From Nitriliruptoraceae bacterium (GTDB lineage Bacteria; Actinomycetota; Nitriliruptoria; Nitriliruptorales; Nitriliruptoraceae): a DNA stretch of 49,952 bases. Under the pieces are notes generated by a model. The model made no database searches and was not told the origin of the DNA. It saw only the letters and a list, made by a program, of their open reading frames with translations. Positions 17,202-25,589 of the stretch are shown one piece after another. Position 1 is the first letter of the stretch. Each line of letters starts with the position of its first letter. Made by a program: the position numbers and the translations under genes. Where the stretch lies: contig PWLR01000217.1 of NCBI GenBank assembly GCA_003558435.1, positions 1 through 49,952 of the forward strand, given 5' to 3'.

Positions 17202-17870
17202 TCATGGCCTCCTCGCGGGCTCGGTGGTGGACACGGACCTGGCGGAGCGGCGTGCCGCGTCCATGGCACGCCGCTTCAGCTGGTGGATGGCTGCTTCGGT
17301 GCGGTCGAGTTCGGTCGCGAGCTCCGCAGCCGATGCACCGTCGCCGACCATGCGACGCAGCACGTGCCGGTGCTCCGGCTTGAGCCCGTCGAGCACCCGT
17401 CCGGCCTGCTCGCGCACCCCCGCGAGATCCCGCTCCGCGACCAGGGCCGGATCGCGGGTCTCGTCCGGGTCCGGTCGGTCCGGGACCGCGTTACCGCCGT
17501 GATGGCGCTCTGCGGCGGTGCGGATGTGGTCGCGGAACGTGTTGCGGGCGATCGTCGCGATCCACCCGCGGAGACTCTTCGGCCCCTGCCACTCGAACTG
17601 GTCCAGGCGGTACAGCGCCTTGACGAAGGTGTCCTGGGTGAGATCGGCCGCGAGTTGCCGGTTGCCGCCGGTGTTGCCCAACTGGATCGCGAGCACCGTG
17701 GTGTGGAACCGCGCGTAGATCTCGGCGGCGGCATCCCGGTCACCCTCGAGGGCGCGCTCGACCGACGACCGGAGCTCATGGTCTCCGGCCGCAGCTTCCT
17801 CCGACGTGGGAGGTCGCGTGGCGTCCACGTTCCCCCGGACCCCCGGTGTGGGGCCACCGGGTCCGCTCAC
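17202..17870 (-). CDS. ECF-type RNA polymerase sigma factor
   Basis: A 222-residue two-domain sigma-70 family protein. Region 2 spans about 35-120 (AAEIYARFHTTVLAIQ, LAADLTQDTFVKALYRLDQF, the -10 recognition segment SLRGWIATIARNTFRDHIR). Region 4 spans about 160-212 with a helix-turn-helix in ASAAELATELDRTEAAIHQLKRRA. No region 3 is present, as in ECF (group 4) sigmas. GTG 17870 lacks a clear ribosome-binding site; GTG 17828 (residue 15) is an alternative and the first 30 residues are not conserved-looking. The next gene on the strand is the membrane protein proposed as its regulator. The target regulon is unknown. Confidence 0.9.
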   Translation of the reverse strand: MSGPGGPTPGVRGNVDATRPPTSEEAAAGDHELRSSVERALEGDRDAAAEIYARFHTTVLAIQLGNTGGNRQLAADLTQDTFVKALYRLDQFEWQGPKSLRGWIATIARNTFRDHIRTAAERHHGGNAVPDRPDPDETRDPALVAERDLAGVREQAGRVLDGLKPEHRHVLRRMVGDGASAAELATELDRTEAAIHQLKRRAMDAARRSARSVSTTEPARRP

Positions 17871-18054
17871 GATACACGGACGACCGCGGAGCGCGCTCGT
17901 TAAACCACTCTCGGAGGCTGGAGCCGTGATCCGGTCGGGCGTCGCGGAGCGCGACCGGTCGCCGATCGTTCCGCGCGCCGGCGGCCGTGCGGCAACGCAT
18001 TAGGCTCCCCGCGACCGTCCACCACCACCTCGTTCACGCGCAGCAGGAGCACCG

Positions 18055-19062
18055 ATGGCCACGATCTACTACGACCAGGACGCCGACCTCTCCCTGATCC
18101 AGGGCAAACGCGTGGCCGTGCTCGGCTACGGCAGCCAGGGTCATGCCCACAGCCTCAACCTGCGCGATTCGGGGGTCGACGTCCGGGTCGGCCTGCGCCC
18201 GGGTTCCTCCTCGCGTGCTCGCGCCGAGGAACAGGGCCTGGTGGTCAAGGACACCAACGAGGCGGCTGCCGAGGCCGACGTCATCGTCGTGCTGGCCCCC
18301 GACACCGCCCAGAAGGCGATGTGGAACGAGGGCCTGTCCGACGCCGTCCAGCCGGGCGACACCCTGGTCTTCGGTCACGGCTTCAACGTCCACTACGGGT
18401 TCATCACCCCACCGGAGGGGGTGAACGTCTTCCTCGTCGCCCCCAAGTCGCCCGGGCACATCGCCCGCCGCATGTACGAGCAGGGCCAGGGCGTGCCCGG
18501 CCTGGTCGCGGTGCACCAGGACCCGAGTGGTGAGACGCTCGAACTCGGCAAGTCGTACGCCGCCGGACTCGGTCTGACCCGCGCCGGGGTACTGCAGACG
18601 ACCTTCGCCGAGGAGACCGAGACCGACCTGTTCGGCGAACAGGCCGTGCTGTGCGGTGGCATCAGCCACCTCATCCAGGCCGGGTTCGAGACCCTGGTCG
18701 AGGCCGGGTACCAGCCCGAGGCCGCCTACTTCGAGTGCCTGCACGAGGTGAAGCTGATCGTCGACATGATCTACGAGGGCGGTATCTCCTGGATGCGCCA
18801 CTCGGTGTCCACCACCGCGGAGTACGGCGACTACGTCTCCGGGCCCCGGGTCGTGAACGACTCGTCGAAGGCGGCCATGAAGGAGATCCTCGCCGAGATC
18901 CAGGACGGGACGTTCGCCAACCGGTTCATGGAGGAGATCGAATCGGGCGGCGAGTTCTTCGCCGAGAAGCGGGCCGCCGGCAAGGCCCAGCAGGTCGAGG
19001 TCGTCGGTCGCGAACTGCGCGCCCTGATGCCCTTCATCGAGACCCCCACCGAGGAACACTGA
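18055..19062 (+). CDS. ilvC: Ketol-acid reductoisomerase (NADP+), class I
   Basis: A 335-residue short-form KARI. It isomerises and reduces 2-acetolactate (or 2-aceto-2-hydroxybutyrate) in valine, leucine and isoleucine synthesis. The Rossmann motif [17 protein letters not shown] starts at residue 20; the cofactor loop [12 protein letters not shown] (47-58) has Arg48 and serines at 51-53, consistent with NADPH. Mg2+ and substrate ligands appear in [25 protein letters not shown] and [13 protein letters not shown] 18055 has AGGAG close upstream. No ilvB/ilvN precede it here, so it is a stand-alone gene, followed by a strong terminator. No leader peptide or T-box is visible upstream. Confidence 0.97.
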   Translation: MATIYYDQDADLSLIQGKRVAVLGYGSQGHAHSLNLRDSGVDVRVGLRPGSSSRARAEEQGLVVKDTNEAAAEADVIVVLAPDTAQKAMWNEGLSDAVQPGDTLVFGHGFNVHYGFITPPEGVNVFLVAPKSPGHIARRMYEQGQGVPGLVAVHQDPSGETLELGKSYAAGLGLTRAGVLQTTFAEETETDLFGEQAVLCGGISHLIQAGFETLVEAGYQPEAAYFECLHEVKLIVDMIYEGGISWMRHSVSTTAEYGDYVSGPRVVNDSSKAAMKEILAEIQDGTFANRFMEEIESGGEFFAEKRAAGKAQQVEVVGRELRALMPFIETPTEEH

Positions 19063-19078
19063 CCCGTGGCACGAACGG

Positions 19079-19101
19079 CGCCCCCGCGTCTTGCGGGGGC
19101 G
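19079..19101 (+). terminator. Terminator hairpin after ilvC
   Basis: A 9-bp G/C stem (CGCCCCCGC with GCGGGGGCG) with a 5-base loop lies 16 bases after the ilvC stop and 15 bases beyond the end of the converging oxidoreductase-like gene. It may terminate both directions. No U-run follows. Confidence 0.8.
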
Positions 19102-19115
19102 TCGTGGTATCCGGG

Positions 19116-19919
19116 TCAGGTCACGCCGGGGACCCCCGGCTCGAGTCCGGCGAACGCCCATCCGTCGACGATCGCCGGATCCGTCGACCACCACGGGCCA
19201 CCCAGTGCCGCCACCAGACGCTCGACGGTGGCGGCAGGCGGCAGGCGGCGACCGACCATCGAGCCCCGTCCCGGCCCGCCGACGGCGACCCGGTCGAGGT
19301 AGCCGGCCAGCGACATCCGTTCGGGCCCGTCGGCGGCCACCACCAGATGCCCGTCCGTGCTCCGCGAACGGGCGCGGTCGAACGCCACCACGAGTTCCGC
19401 GACGTCGGCCGCCCGGACCGGGGCCACCTCGGTGTCCGACAGCTCCGGGCCGAGTCCCGACGTCGCCAGCGCATCGCGCACGAAGGGGGTGTCGACCAGA
19501 CCCAACCGCAGGGTGATCGTCGGACACGGGACCGCGGCCAGGACCGCCTCGACCCGGCCCTTCGCGGCGCGAAGTGGTTCCTCCGCCTCCGGATCGGCGC
19601 CGGGTAACGACAGCATCACGATCCGCTGGACCTGCGCCCCGGTGGCGGCGCGGGCCAGCACCTCGGCATCGCGCACCAGTTGGTCCGGTTCCGGACTGGC
19701 GATGCCGCCACCGACGTGCACGACCGTGTGGACCTGCGCGAGAGCGGCTTCCAGTCGCCCCTCGTCGTCACGGGTCCCGGTCGCGACGAACGCGCCGGCA
19801 GCCCGCAGCGAGGCGACCTCGCCGGAGGTGAACACGCGGACCTCACCCCCCTCCTCCAGGAGGCGGGCAGCGAGTCGGCGTGCCAGCGGCTGGTGCGCGG
19901 CGGTGACGAGAACGGGCAT
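19116..19919 (-). CDS. NmrA/SDR-like NAD(P)-binding protein with degenerate dinucleotide motif
   Basis: A 267-residue protein with the layout of atypical short-chain dehydrogenases: N-terminal Rossmann strands (MPVLVTAAHQPLARRLAARL, TVVHVGGGIASP), QRIVMLSLPGAD at the strand that carries the active-site area, TITLRLGLVDTP, and a C-terminal substrate region. The usual GxxGxxG is replaced by AxHQPLA, so cofactor binding may be lost or altered. By analogy with NmrA-like proteins it might act as a redox sensor; this is inference. ATG 19919 lacks a ribosome-binding site, but a TATCCT -10 box (19932-19927) lies so close that the transcript may be leaderless. It is divergent from the next gene across a palindrome. 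Confidence 0.75.
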   Translation of the reverse strand: MPVLVTAAHQPLARRLAARLLEEGGEVRVFTSGEVASLRAAGAFVATGTRDDEGRLEAALAQVHTVVHVGGGIASPEPDQLVRDAEVLARAATGAQVQRIVMLSLPGADPEAEEPLRAAKGRVEAVLAAVPCPTITLRLGLVDTPFVRDALATSGLGPELSDTEVAPVRAADVAELVVAFDRARSRSTDGHLVVAADGPERMSLAGYLDRVAVGGPGRGSMVGRRLPPAATVERLVAALGGPWWSTDPAIVDGWAFAGLEPGVPGVT

Positions 19920-19952
19920 CGCCGAGAGGATAGGGCGCCGCCGAGCGACCCA

Positions 19953-19982
19953 CCGCCTGACCCCGCCGGCGGGGTCAGGCGG
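19953..19982. promoter_or_regulatory. 30-bp perfect palindrome centred between two divergent promoters
   Basis: Bases 19953-19982 form a perfect inverted repeat (half-site CCGCCTGACCCCGCC). On its left, 20 bases away, lies the TATCCT -10 box of the minus-strand gene; on its right, 18 bases away, lies TACGGT (20001-20006), a likely -10 for the plus-strand gene at 20040. The palindrome therefore occupies the -35 regions of both. Because the genes diverge, a terminator is unlikely, and a shared operator is the simplest reading. Confidence 0.65.
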
Positions 19983-20039
19983 GACCGGAGGACCGCCCGG
20001 TACGGTGTCGGAACGACGGGACCGGACGGGAGTGGCCGC

Positions 20040-20450
20040 TTGATCGCCAGCGAACTGGCCAGAGCACTCCATGACGCGGGTCTGCCGTGGGAGCCCGAGG
20101 AGGGCGACCGTTTCGTCCTGCCGGATCGCGACATGGACGGACAGGTGTTCACGATCTCCGAGATGGTCGTCGAGGTACGCCGTTCGGCCGTGGGGCGGAT
20201 GATCGCCTTCAACGGCACCACGGAGTGGGCGCTCGACTCGATCGAGCAGGCCGAGGCCGTGTGGATCCCCCGCGAGTCCCAGCTGCGGGTCGCGTTGGGT
20301 GACCGGTTGCTGTCGTTGGCTCGCACCGACGCCGGCTGGCGGTGCACCGTGCGTCTGGGCGAGGCCCTCCACGAGACCGATGCCGACGAGGCCGACGAGG
20401 CCTACGCCCGGGCGCTGCTGCACGTCCTGCGCGCGACGTCGCGGGACTGA
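20040..20450 (+). CDS. Conserved actinobacterial small protein (often mislabelled pilus assembly CpaE)
   Basis: A 136-residue soluble acidic protein. It resembles a family widespread in Actinobacteria, with SELARALHDAGLPWEPEEGD at the start, a repeated acidic core (GDRFVLPDRDMDGQVFTISE), FNGTTEWALDSIEQAEAVWI in the middle and a C-terminal helix (EADEAYARALLHVLRA). Such proteins are sometimes annotated as pilus assembly protein CpaE without any Flp-pilus context, and none is present here. Function is unknown. The start seems to be TTG at 20040, the only in-frame start near GGGAG; a TACGGT -10 box lies at 20001. It is followed after four bases by the LysE-type gene, so they form an operon. Confidence 0.72.
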   Translation: MIASELARALHDAGLPWEPEEGDRFVLPDRDMDGQVFTISEMVVEVRRSAVGRMIAFNGTTEWALDSIEQAEAVWIPRESQLRVALGDRLLSLARTDAGWRCTVRLGEALHETDADEADEAYARALLHVLRATSRD

Positions 20451-20454
20451 GCAG

Positions 20455-21084
20455 GTGCCCGATCCGTCGCGTCTCTGGTTGTTCGTCGTGGCCTCGATCG
20501 CCCTGACCGCCACCCCTGGCCCGAACGTGCTCTACATCATCACCCGCGGCATCGGTCAGGGACGGCGTGCCGCGGTGACCTCGGCGTCGGGCGTCGAGAG
20601 CGCCCTGCTGATCCACGTGGCCGCATCGGCGCTGGGGATCTCCGCGATCGTCGCGTCCTCCGCCGTCGCCTTCACGGCCATCCGGTGGATCGGGGCGCTG
20701 TACCTCATCGGACTGGGCCTCCACGCGTGGCGATCCGACGGGTTGTCGGTGTCGCGCCCGGTCGTGCCCGCACGGGGACGCCACCTGTTCCGTCAGGGGT
20801 TCGTCGTCAGCCTCCTGAACGTCAAGGTCGCCCTGTTCTTCCTCGCGTTCCTGCCCCAGTTCGTCGACCCGTCCGGCCCGGTCCGCCCGCAACTGCTGCT
20901 GCTCGGCGGCGTCTTCGTGCTGGCGGCGGCACTCACCGATCTCACCTACGCGCTGGCGTCGGGCTCGCTCGGGCGGTGGTTGCGCGACCGTCCGGCCTTC
21001 GGTCGGTTCCAGGGCCGGCTCAGCGGCACCGTCTACATCGGTCTCGGCCTCTCGGCGGCCGTCACCGGTGGCGACAGCTCCTGA
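20455..21084 (+). CDS. LysE/RhtB family amino-acid exporter
   Basis: A 209-residue membrane protein with about six helices. The family signature at the first helix is clear: LFVVASIALTATPGPNVLYIITRGIGQGRRAA, where TPGPN is diagnostic of LysE/RhtB. The second conserved block, FRQGFVVSLLNVKVALFFLAFLPQFV, is also present. By family it exports amino acids or homoserine lactones by proton exchange. The substrate cannot be assigned. It starts with GTG four bases after the preceding stop, so translation is probably coupled. Confidence 0.88.
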   Translation: MPDPSRLWLFVVASIALTATPGPNVLYIITRGIGQGRRAAVTSASGVESALLIHVAASALGISAIVASSAVAFTAIRWIGALYLIGLGLHAWRSDGLSVSRPVVPARGRHLFRQGFVVSLLNVKVALFFLAFLPQFVDPSGPVRPQLLLLGGVFVLAAALTDLTYALASGSLGRWLRDRPAFGRFQGRLSGTVYIGLGLSAAVTGGDSS

Positions 21085-21159
21085 GCTGTCCCGCACGAGC
21101 GCCCCGGGGGGGGACCGCGCACCCGTGCGGCTACGCTCCGCCCGACTCGAGGTGGTGAC

Positions 21160-21759
21160 GTGCAGCACTCGGAACGCCCGGACGCGGAACTGTTGGAACG
21201 GGCCCGTGCGGGCTCGGCGCCGGCGTTCGCCGTGCTGTTGCATCGCCATGGACCTGCCGTGCGGGCGGTGGTGGCCGATGACCCCGACGCGACCGGAGCG
21301 GTGATCGCCACCTTCGTCCGGGCGATGCGTCAGCTCCCTGGATCCGCGGACGGCGACCCCCGGCGACAGCTGATCGAACTCGCGCGTACCGAGGTCGATC
21401 ATCCCCGCGCACCGGAGCCGACGGTCGCGCTGGACCCCGACGAGCTCGATGGGATCTGGGCCGAACTCGACCTGCGCTGGCCCAACGGCAGGGTGCCACG
21501 ACACCTGCCGCGATGGGTCGGTTGGAGCGCGTCGATCCTCGCCCTGGCGGCGCTGGCGGTGACGGTGCCCTACGCCGTGCTCGCCCTCGGCGCCGGTGGC
21601 GACGATGGCCCCGACGAGCTCGAGAGCCTCGTGGCGCGACCGTTCACCGAGCAGGCCGACGAGCCGCCGGCCATCGAGGAGTTGGAGGAGAACCGCGAAC
21701 CCCCGCCGTTCGAGTTCCCCGACCTGCGATCCGAACCCGAACCGGACACCGACGGATGA
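21160..21759 (+). CDS. Truncated sigma-region-2-like domain fused to a membrane segment
   Basis: A 199-residue protein with an N-terminal stretch (8-80) that looks like region 2 of an ECF sigma factor: DAELLERARAGSAPAFAVLLHRHGPAV, then ATGAVIATFVRAMRQLPG and a helix ending in LIELARTEVD. The tryptophan and asparagine of the usual -10-binding segment are missing, and there is no region 4. One membrane helix follows at 121-144, and then an acidic Pro-rich outside tail. GTG 21160 is the start; TACGCT (about 21130) could be a -10. Its stop overlaps the decarboxylase start (ATGA). It may be a sigma decoy or an anti-sigma-like protein; function is not established. Confidence 0.7.
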   Translation: MQHSERPDAELLERARAGSAPAFAVLLHRHGPAVRAVVADDPDATGAVIATFVRAMRQLPGSADGDPRRQLIELARTEVDHPRAPEPTVALDPDELDGIWAELDLRWPNGRVPRHLPRWVGWSASILALAALAVTVPYAVLALGAGGDDGPDELESLVARPFTEQADEPPAIEELEENREPPPFEFPDLRSEPEPDTDG

Positions 21760-23408
21760 GTGACCCCATCGACCATCACCGAGCCCCCGACGAACCCGAT
21801 CGCCACGACGGCCTCGACCCCGGCCAGCTGGGGCTCGGGGACATGGACGCGGCGTCGTTCCGCCGCCACGGCCACGCCGTCATCGAGTGGATCGCGGGTT
21901 ACCTGGAGGACATCGACCAGCGTCCCGTCCTGGCCCAGGTCGAGCCCGGCGAGATCCGGGCCTCGCTGCCCGCGTCACCACCCCGTGGGCCCGAGCCGTT
22001 CGCCGACGCCCTGGAGGATCTCGACGAGCTGTTGATGCCGGGGATCACCCACTGGAACCATCCCGCGTTCCACGGCTACTTCGCGATCACCGGCTCCGGC
22101 CCCGGCATCCTCGGCGAGACGATCGCGGCGGCGCTGAACGTCAACGGCATGCTCTGGCGCACCTCGCCGTCGGCCACGGAGCTGGAGGAACTGGTCCTCG
22201 ACTGGCTCCGCCAGCTGCTCGGGATGGACGACGGCTGGCACGGGATCATCAGCGACACCGCCTCGATGTCGACCATGCTGGCGCTGGCGGCGGCCCGGGA
22301 GCGCACCGACCTCGACGTCCGACAGCGGGGCCTCGCCGGCCGGCCCGACGTGCCACTGCTGCGCATCTACACCTCGGAGCAGGCCCATTCATCGGTCGAG
22401 AAGGCCGCCATCGCGCTGGGACTCGGTCGCGACGCGGTGCGCACGATCGCGTGCGACGACGCCTACCGCATGGAGGCCGACGACCTGGCCGCCGCGATCC
22501 GCGAGGACGCGCGCTTCGGCTACCGGCCCATGGCGATCGTGCCGACGATCGGCACCACCTCGACGACCTCCATCGACCCGGTCGCGGCGATCGCCGACGT
22601 GCGCGACGAACTCGTCGAGGAACTCGGCCACGACGTGTGGCTCCACGTCGACGGGGCCTACGGCGGCATGATGGCGCTCTGTCCGGAGTTCCGGCACGTG
22701 CTCGACGGGGTCGACCGGGCGGAGTCGTTCGTCACCAACCCGCACAAGTGGTTGTTCACCCCGATCGACTGCTCCGCGCTGTTCGTGCGCGATCCCAGCG
22801 CGCTGACCGACGCCTTCAGCCTGGTGCCCGAGTACCTCACGACCGACGACGGCGAGGTGACCGACTACATGGATTGGGGGGTTCAGCTCGGTCGGCGGTT
22901 CCGGGCCCTGAAGCTGTGGTTCGTCCTGCGCTACTTCGGTGCGGAGGGCCTGGCCGCCAGGATCCGTGAGCACGTGGCGCAGGCCCGCCGGGTCGCCGAC
23001 TGGGCCGAGGCCCACCCGTCCTTCGAGTTGGTGGCACCCGTGCCGATGTCGACGGTGTGCTTCCGCGCCGTGCCCGACTGGTTGGACGTGCCGTGGGTGA
23101 GCGAACCCGAACCCGTCCCGACCGATGGTGACGCCGCGATCGCCGATCTGCTCGAACGGGACACCGAGGGCACCACCCTGCGCGACGCCGCGCTCGTGGC
23201 GGGTCGCGAAGCGGCGCTGGCCGACCTGAACCGGCGGCTGCTCGCTGCGGTGAACACCTCCGGACGGGCCCTGCTCTCCCACACGGTGCTCGGCGACCGC
23301 TACGTGCTGCGGCTCGCGACCGGAGGGCTGCGGACCACCGACGAACGGTTGCAGGAGACGCTCACGCTGATCGAGCGACAGCTCCAGGATCTGCGGGCGA
23401 GCCGCTGA
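21756..23408 (+). CDS. PLP-dependent group II amino-acid decarboxylase (aromatic-L-amino-acid type)
   Basis: A 550-residue fold-type I PLP enzyme. His211 in SEQAHSSVEKAA stacks on PLP, Asp299 in WLHVDGAYGG pairs with the pyridine nitrogen, and Lys331 in TNPHKWLFTP forms the Schiff base. The N-terminal motif HWNHPAFHGYFAITGSGPGI and MLWRTSPSATELEELVLDWL match aromatic amino-acid decarboxylases rather than glutamate decarboxylase. Substrate may be tyrosine, tryptophan, phenylalanine or DOPA. About 35 residues with an acidic stretch (VSEPEPVPTDGD) near 450 look like a lineage insertion. It overlaps the sigma-like gene by four bases and lies one gene away from a LysE-type exporter. Confidence 0.9.
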   Translation: MSDPIDHHRAPDEPDRHDGLDPGQLGLGDMDAASFRRHGHAVIEWIAGYLEDIDQRPVLAQVEPGEIRASLPASPPRGPEPFADALEDLDELLMPGITHWNHPAFHGYFAITGSGPGILGETIAAALNVNGMLWRTSPSATELEELVLDWLRQLLGMDDGWHGIISDTASMSTMLALAAARERTDLDVRQRGLAGRPDVPLLRIYTSEQAHSSVEKAAIALGLGRDAVRTIACDDAYRMEADDLAAAIREDARFGYRPMAIVPTIGTTSTTSIDPVAAIADVRDELVEELGHDVWLHVDGAYGGMMALCPEFRHVLDGVDRAESFVTNPHKWLFTPIDCSALFVRDPSALTDAFSLVPEYLTTDDGEVTDYMDWGVQLGRRFRALKLWFVLRYFGAEGLAARIREHVAQARRVADWAEAHPSFELVAPVPMSTVCFRAVPDWLDVPWVSEPEPVPTDGDAAIADLLERDTEGTTLRDAALVAGREAALADLNRRLLAAVNTSGRALLSHTVLGDRYVLRLATGGLRTTDERLQETLTLIERQLQDLRASR

Positions 23409-23553
23409 CCCACCCCCGGCTCACCGCAGCTCGCATCCAGCTCAACTGGAGCAAGTTGGTAGCAGACGATAGCGGTCGACCCACTGGGGGTGAGAAGGTG
23501 GGGCCCGTCGACCGGGCGTCGGTCTCGAGTACCGGCCCCAGGAGGAGAGGTAC

Positions 23554-23817
23554 ATGCGAACGACCCTCGCCGATCCCGTCGAGTTCCCCGAGCTGCCGCT
23601 CGGAAGGTTGCATGCGCGCACGATCCAACGGGTCACGACCGCCACGGCCATCCACCACCGGTCGGGGCCCTGGGCGCGATGCTCGGAGGAGTTCTCGAGG
23701 GTGGTGCAGGTCGGGACCGAGCTGCGGGCAGCCGCGGCACTCGCCGCCCCGGAGCCGGAGAGCGACGCGGTGGTCCCGGTGACGCTGCACCGACGGAGCG
23801 AACCCGCCTTCGCCTGA
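23554..23817 (+). CDS. Small protein of unknown function
   Basis: An 87-residue protein with no recognisable domain. Coding is supported by an exceptionally strong ribosome-binding site (AGGAGGAGAGG) just before ATG 23554 and by GC-rich third positions. The sequence is mixed: an N-terminal FPELPLGRLHARTI, a central GPWARCSEEFSRVVQVG, a likely helix (TELRAAAALAAPEPE), and a basic end. No signal peptide or membrane span is seen. The 145 bases upstream hold overlapping short inverted repeats near 23432-23458 and no clear -35/-10 pair. It converges with pgm, with a weak GC-rich hairpin in the 21-base gap. Confidence 0.55.
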   Translation: MRTTLADPVEFPELPLGRLHARTIQRVTTATAIHHRSGPWARCSEEFSRVVQVGTELRAAAALAAPEPESDAVVPVTLHRRSEPAFA

Positions 23818-23838
23818 CGGGCCGGGCCCGGTGCCGGG

Positions 23839-25464
23839 TCACCGCGCGAGGGTCGCCGCGACCAGGTCCTGGGCCTCGCTGAGGATCGCCTCGAGGTGGT
23901 CGTCGTCACGCAGGCTCTCCGCGTAGATCTTGTAGACGTCCTCCGTGCCCGACGGCCGCGCGGCGAACCACCCGTTGTCGGTCACGACCTTCAACCCACC
24001 GATCGCGGCACCGTTGCCGGGTGCCTCGGTCAACACCGACACGATCGGCTCCCCCGCGAGCGTGTCCGCGGTCACGTCGGAGGGCGAGAGCGCCTTGAGC
24101 ACGGCCTTCTCGTCGGGCGTGGCCGGGGCATCGATCCGCTTGTAGGAGGGCTGCCCGAACCGTTCCGTGAGCCGCTCGAAGCGCACACCCGGGTCCTCGC
24201 CGGTCCGCGCCGTCATCTCGGCCGCCAACAGGCATGGGATGATGCCGTCCTTGTCGGTGGTCCACACGCCGCCGTCGTGGCGCAGGAACGACGCACCGGC
24301 GCTCTCCTCGCCGCCGAACCCGACACTGCCGTCGAGCAACCCGTCGACGAACCACTTGAAACCGACCGGTACCTCCAGCAGGCGTCGCCCGAGATCCGCG
24401 ACGACCCGGTCGATCAGGCTCGAGCTCACGAGCGTCTTGCCGACCGCCACGTCCGGGCCCCACGAGCGATCACCGAACAGGTACTGGATCGCGACCGCCA
24501 GGTAGCTGTTGGGCGCGAGCAGGCCGGCGCCGCGCGTGACGACGCCGTGCCGATCACCGTCCGGGTCGTTGCCGAACGCGACGTCGAACCGGTCCTTGAG
24601 CGCCACCAGCCCGGCCATCGCGTCCGGTGACGAGCAGTCCATCCGGATGCGCCCGTCCCAGTCGCGGGGCATGAAGTCGAAGGTCGGGTCCACGTCGGGG
24701 TTGACCACCTCCAGGTCGAGCCCGAACCGTTCGGCGATCGCACCCCAGTAGTGCACGGTCGCACCCCCGAGCGGATCGGCGCCGAGGGCGAGGCCACTGC
24801 CGGCGACCGCGTCCATGTCGATCACCTGCGGCAGGTCCTCGAGGTAGTGGGTCAGGTAGTCGAAGCGGTGGACATGGGCACCCGCCCGCTCCCACGGCAG
24901 CCGCGTCACCTCGCCCGGATCGCGCAGCAGTTCGTTGGCGAGATCCTCGATCCCGGCCGTGACCCCCGCATCGGCGGGACCGCCGTGGGGCGGGTTGTAC
25001 TTGAACCCGCCGTCCTCCGGCGGGTTGTGCGACGGGGTGACCACGATGCCATCGGCGGTCCCGCCGACCCCCGAACGGTTGTGGGTCAGGATCGCATGCG
25101 AGATCACCGGGGTCGGTGTGAAACCGTCACGGGCATCGATGCGCACATCGACCCCGTGGCCCGACAGGACCTCGATCGCGCTACGGAAGGCGGGCTCGGA
25201 GAGCGCGTGGGTGTCGCGGCCGAGGAACAGCGGACCGTCGATGCCGTGCTCGGCGCGGTAGCGGCAGATCGCCTCGGTCGTGGCGTGGATGTGCCGTTCG
25301 TTGAACGAGGTCGACTGCGACGAACCACGATGGCCGGAGGTCCCGAAGGCGACGCGCTGCCCGGTGACGTCCGGGTCGGGCACCTCGTCGTAGTACCGAC
25401 CGATGAGCCGGTCGACGTCGAGGGGCTCATCGCCGCCGGTGTCGGGTGTGGTCGGGTCGCTCAC
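23839..25464 (-). CDS. pgm: Phosphoglucomutase (alpha-D-glucose phosphate-specific)
   Basis: A 541-residue phosphohexomutase converting glucose 6-phosphate and glucose 1-phosphate, which feeds GlgC and takes the product of GlgP. Ser145 in [11 protein letters not shown] is the phosphoserine; NDPDGDRHG (299-307) binds Mg2+; [10 protein letters not shown] is the sugar-binding loop; and [12 protein letters not shown] at the end binds the phosphate. N-terminal [11 protein letters not shown] is typical of the alpha-D-glucose-specific type. GTG 25464 is the start, with AGGAG nine bases upstream. It is divergent from glgP across 125 bases, so both could share regulation. Confidence 0.96.
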   Translation of the reverse strand: MSDPTTPDTGGDEPLDVDRLIGRYYDEVPDPDVTGQRVAFGTSGHRGSSQSTSFNERHIHATTEAICRYRAEHGIDGPLFLGRDTHALSEPAFRSAIEVLSGHGVDVRIDARDGFTPTPVISHAILTHNRSGVGGTADGIVVTPSHNPPEDGGFKYNPPHGGPADAGVTAGIEDLANELLRDPGEVTRLPWERAGAHVHRFDYLTHYLEDLPQVIDMDAVAGSGLALGADPLGGATVHYWGAIAERFGLDLEVVNPDVDPTFDFMPRDWDGRIRMDCSSPDAMAGLVALKDRFDVAFGNDPDGDRHGVVTRGAGLLAPNSYLAVAIQYLFGDRSWGPDVAVGKTLVSSSLIDRVVADLGRRLLEVPVGFKWFVDGLLDGSVGFGGEESAGASFLRHDGGVWTTDKDGIIPCLLAAEMTARTGEDPGVRFERLTERFGQPSYKRIDAPATPDEKAVLKALSPSDVTADTLAGEPIVSVLTEAPGNGAAIGGLKVVTDNGWFAARPSGTEDVYKIYAESLRDDDHLEAILSEAQDLVAATLAR

Positions 25465-25589
25465 GTGGATGCACTCCTGCTCGAGGTGGCCGTGCGCACG
25501 AACCTAGCGATGCCGGCTCGCCTACCGTGGCGGCCCCGAAGTACGCACGCCCCGGACGAACCGCAACCGATCAGGCAGGACGAGTTCCC

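Noticed and set aside
17871-18054. Leader peptide or T-box upstream of ilvC
   Set aside because: No run of Leu/Val/Ile codons in a short frame and no T-box sequence; only a possible TAGGCT -10 box is seen.
23409-23553. Second sigma-28-like promoter upstream of the small gene at 23554
   Set aside because: GCTCAAC and CGATAG are present but about four bases too far apart.
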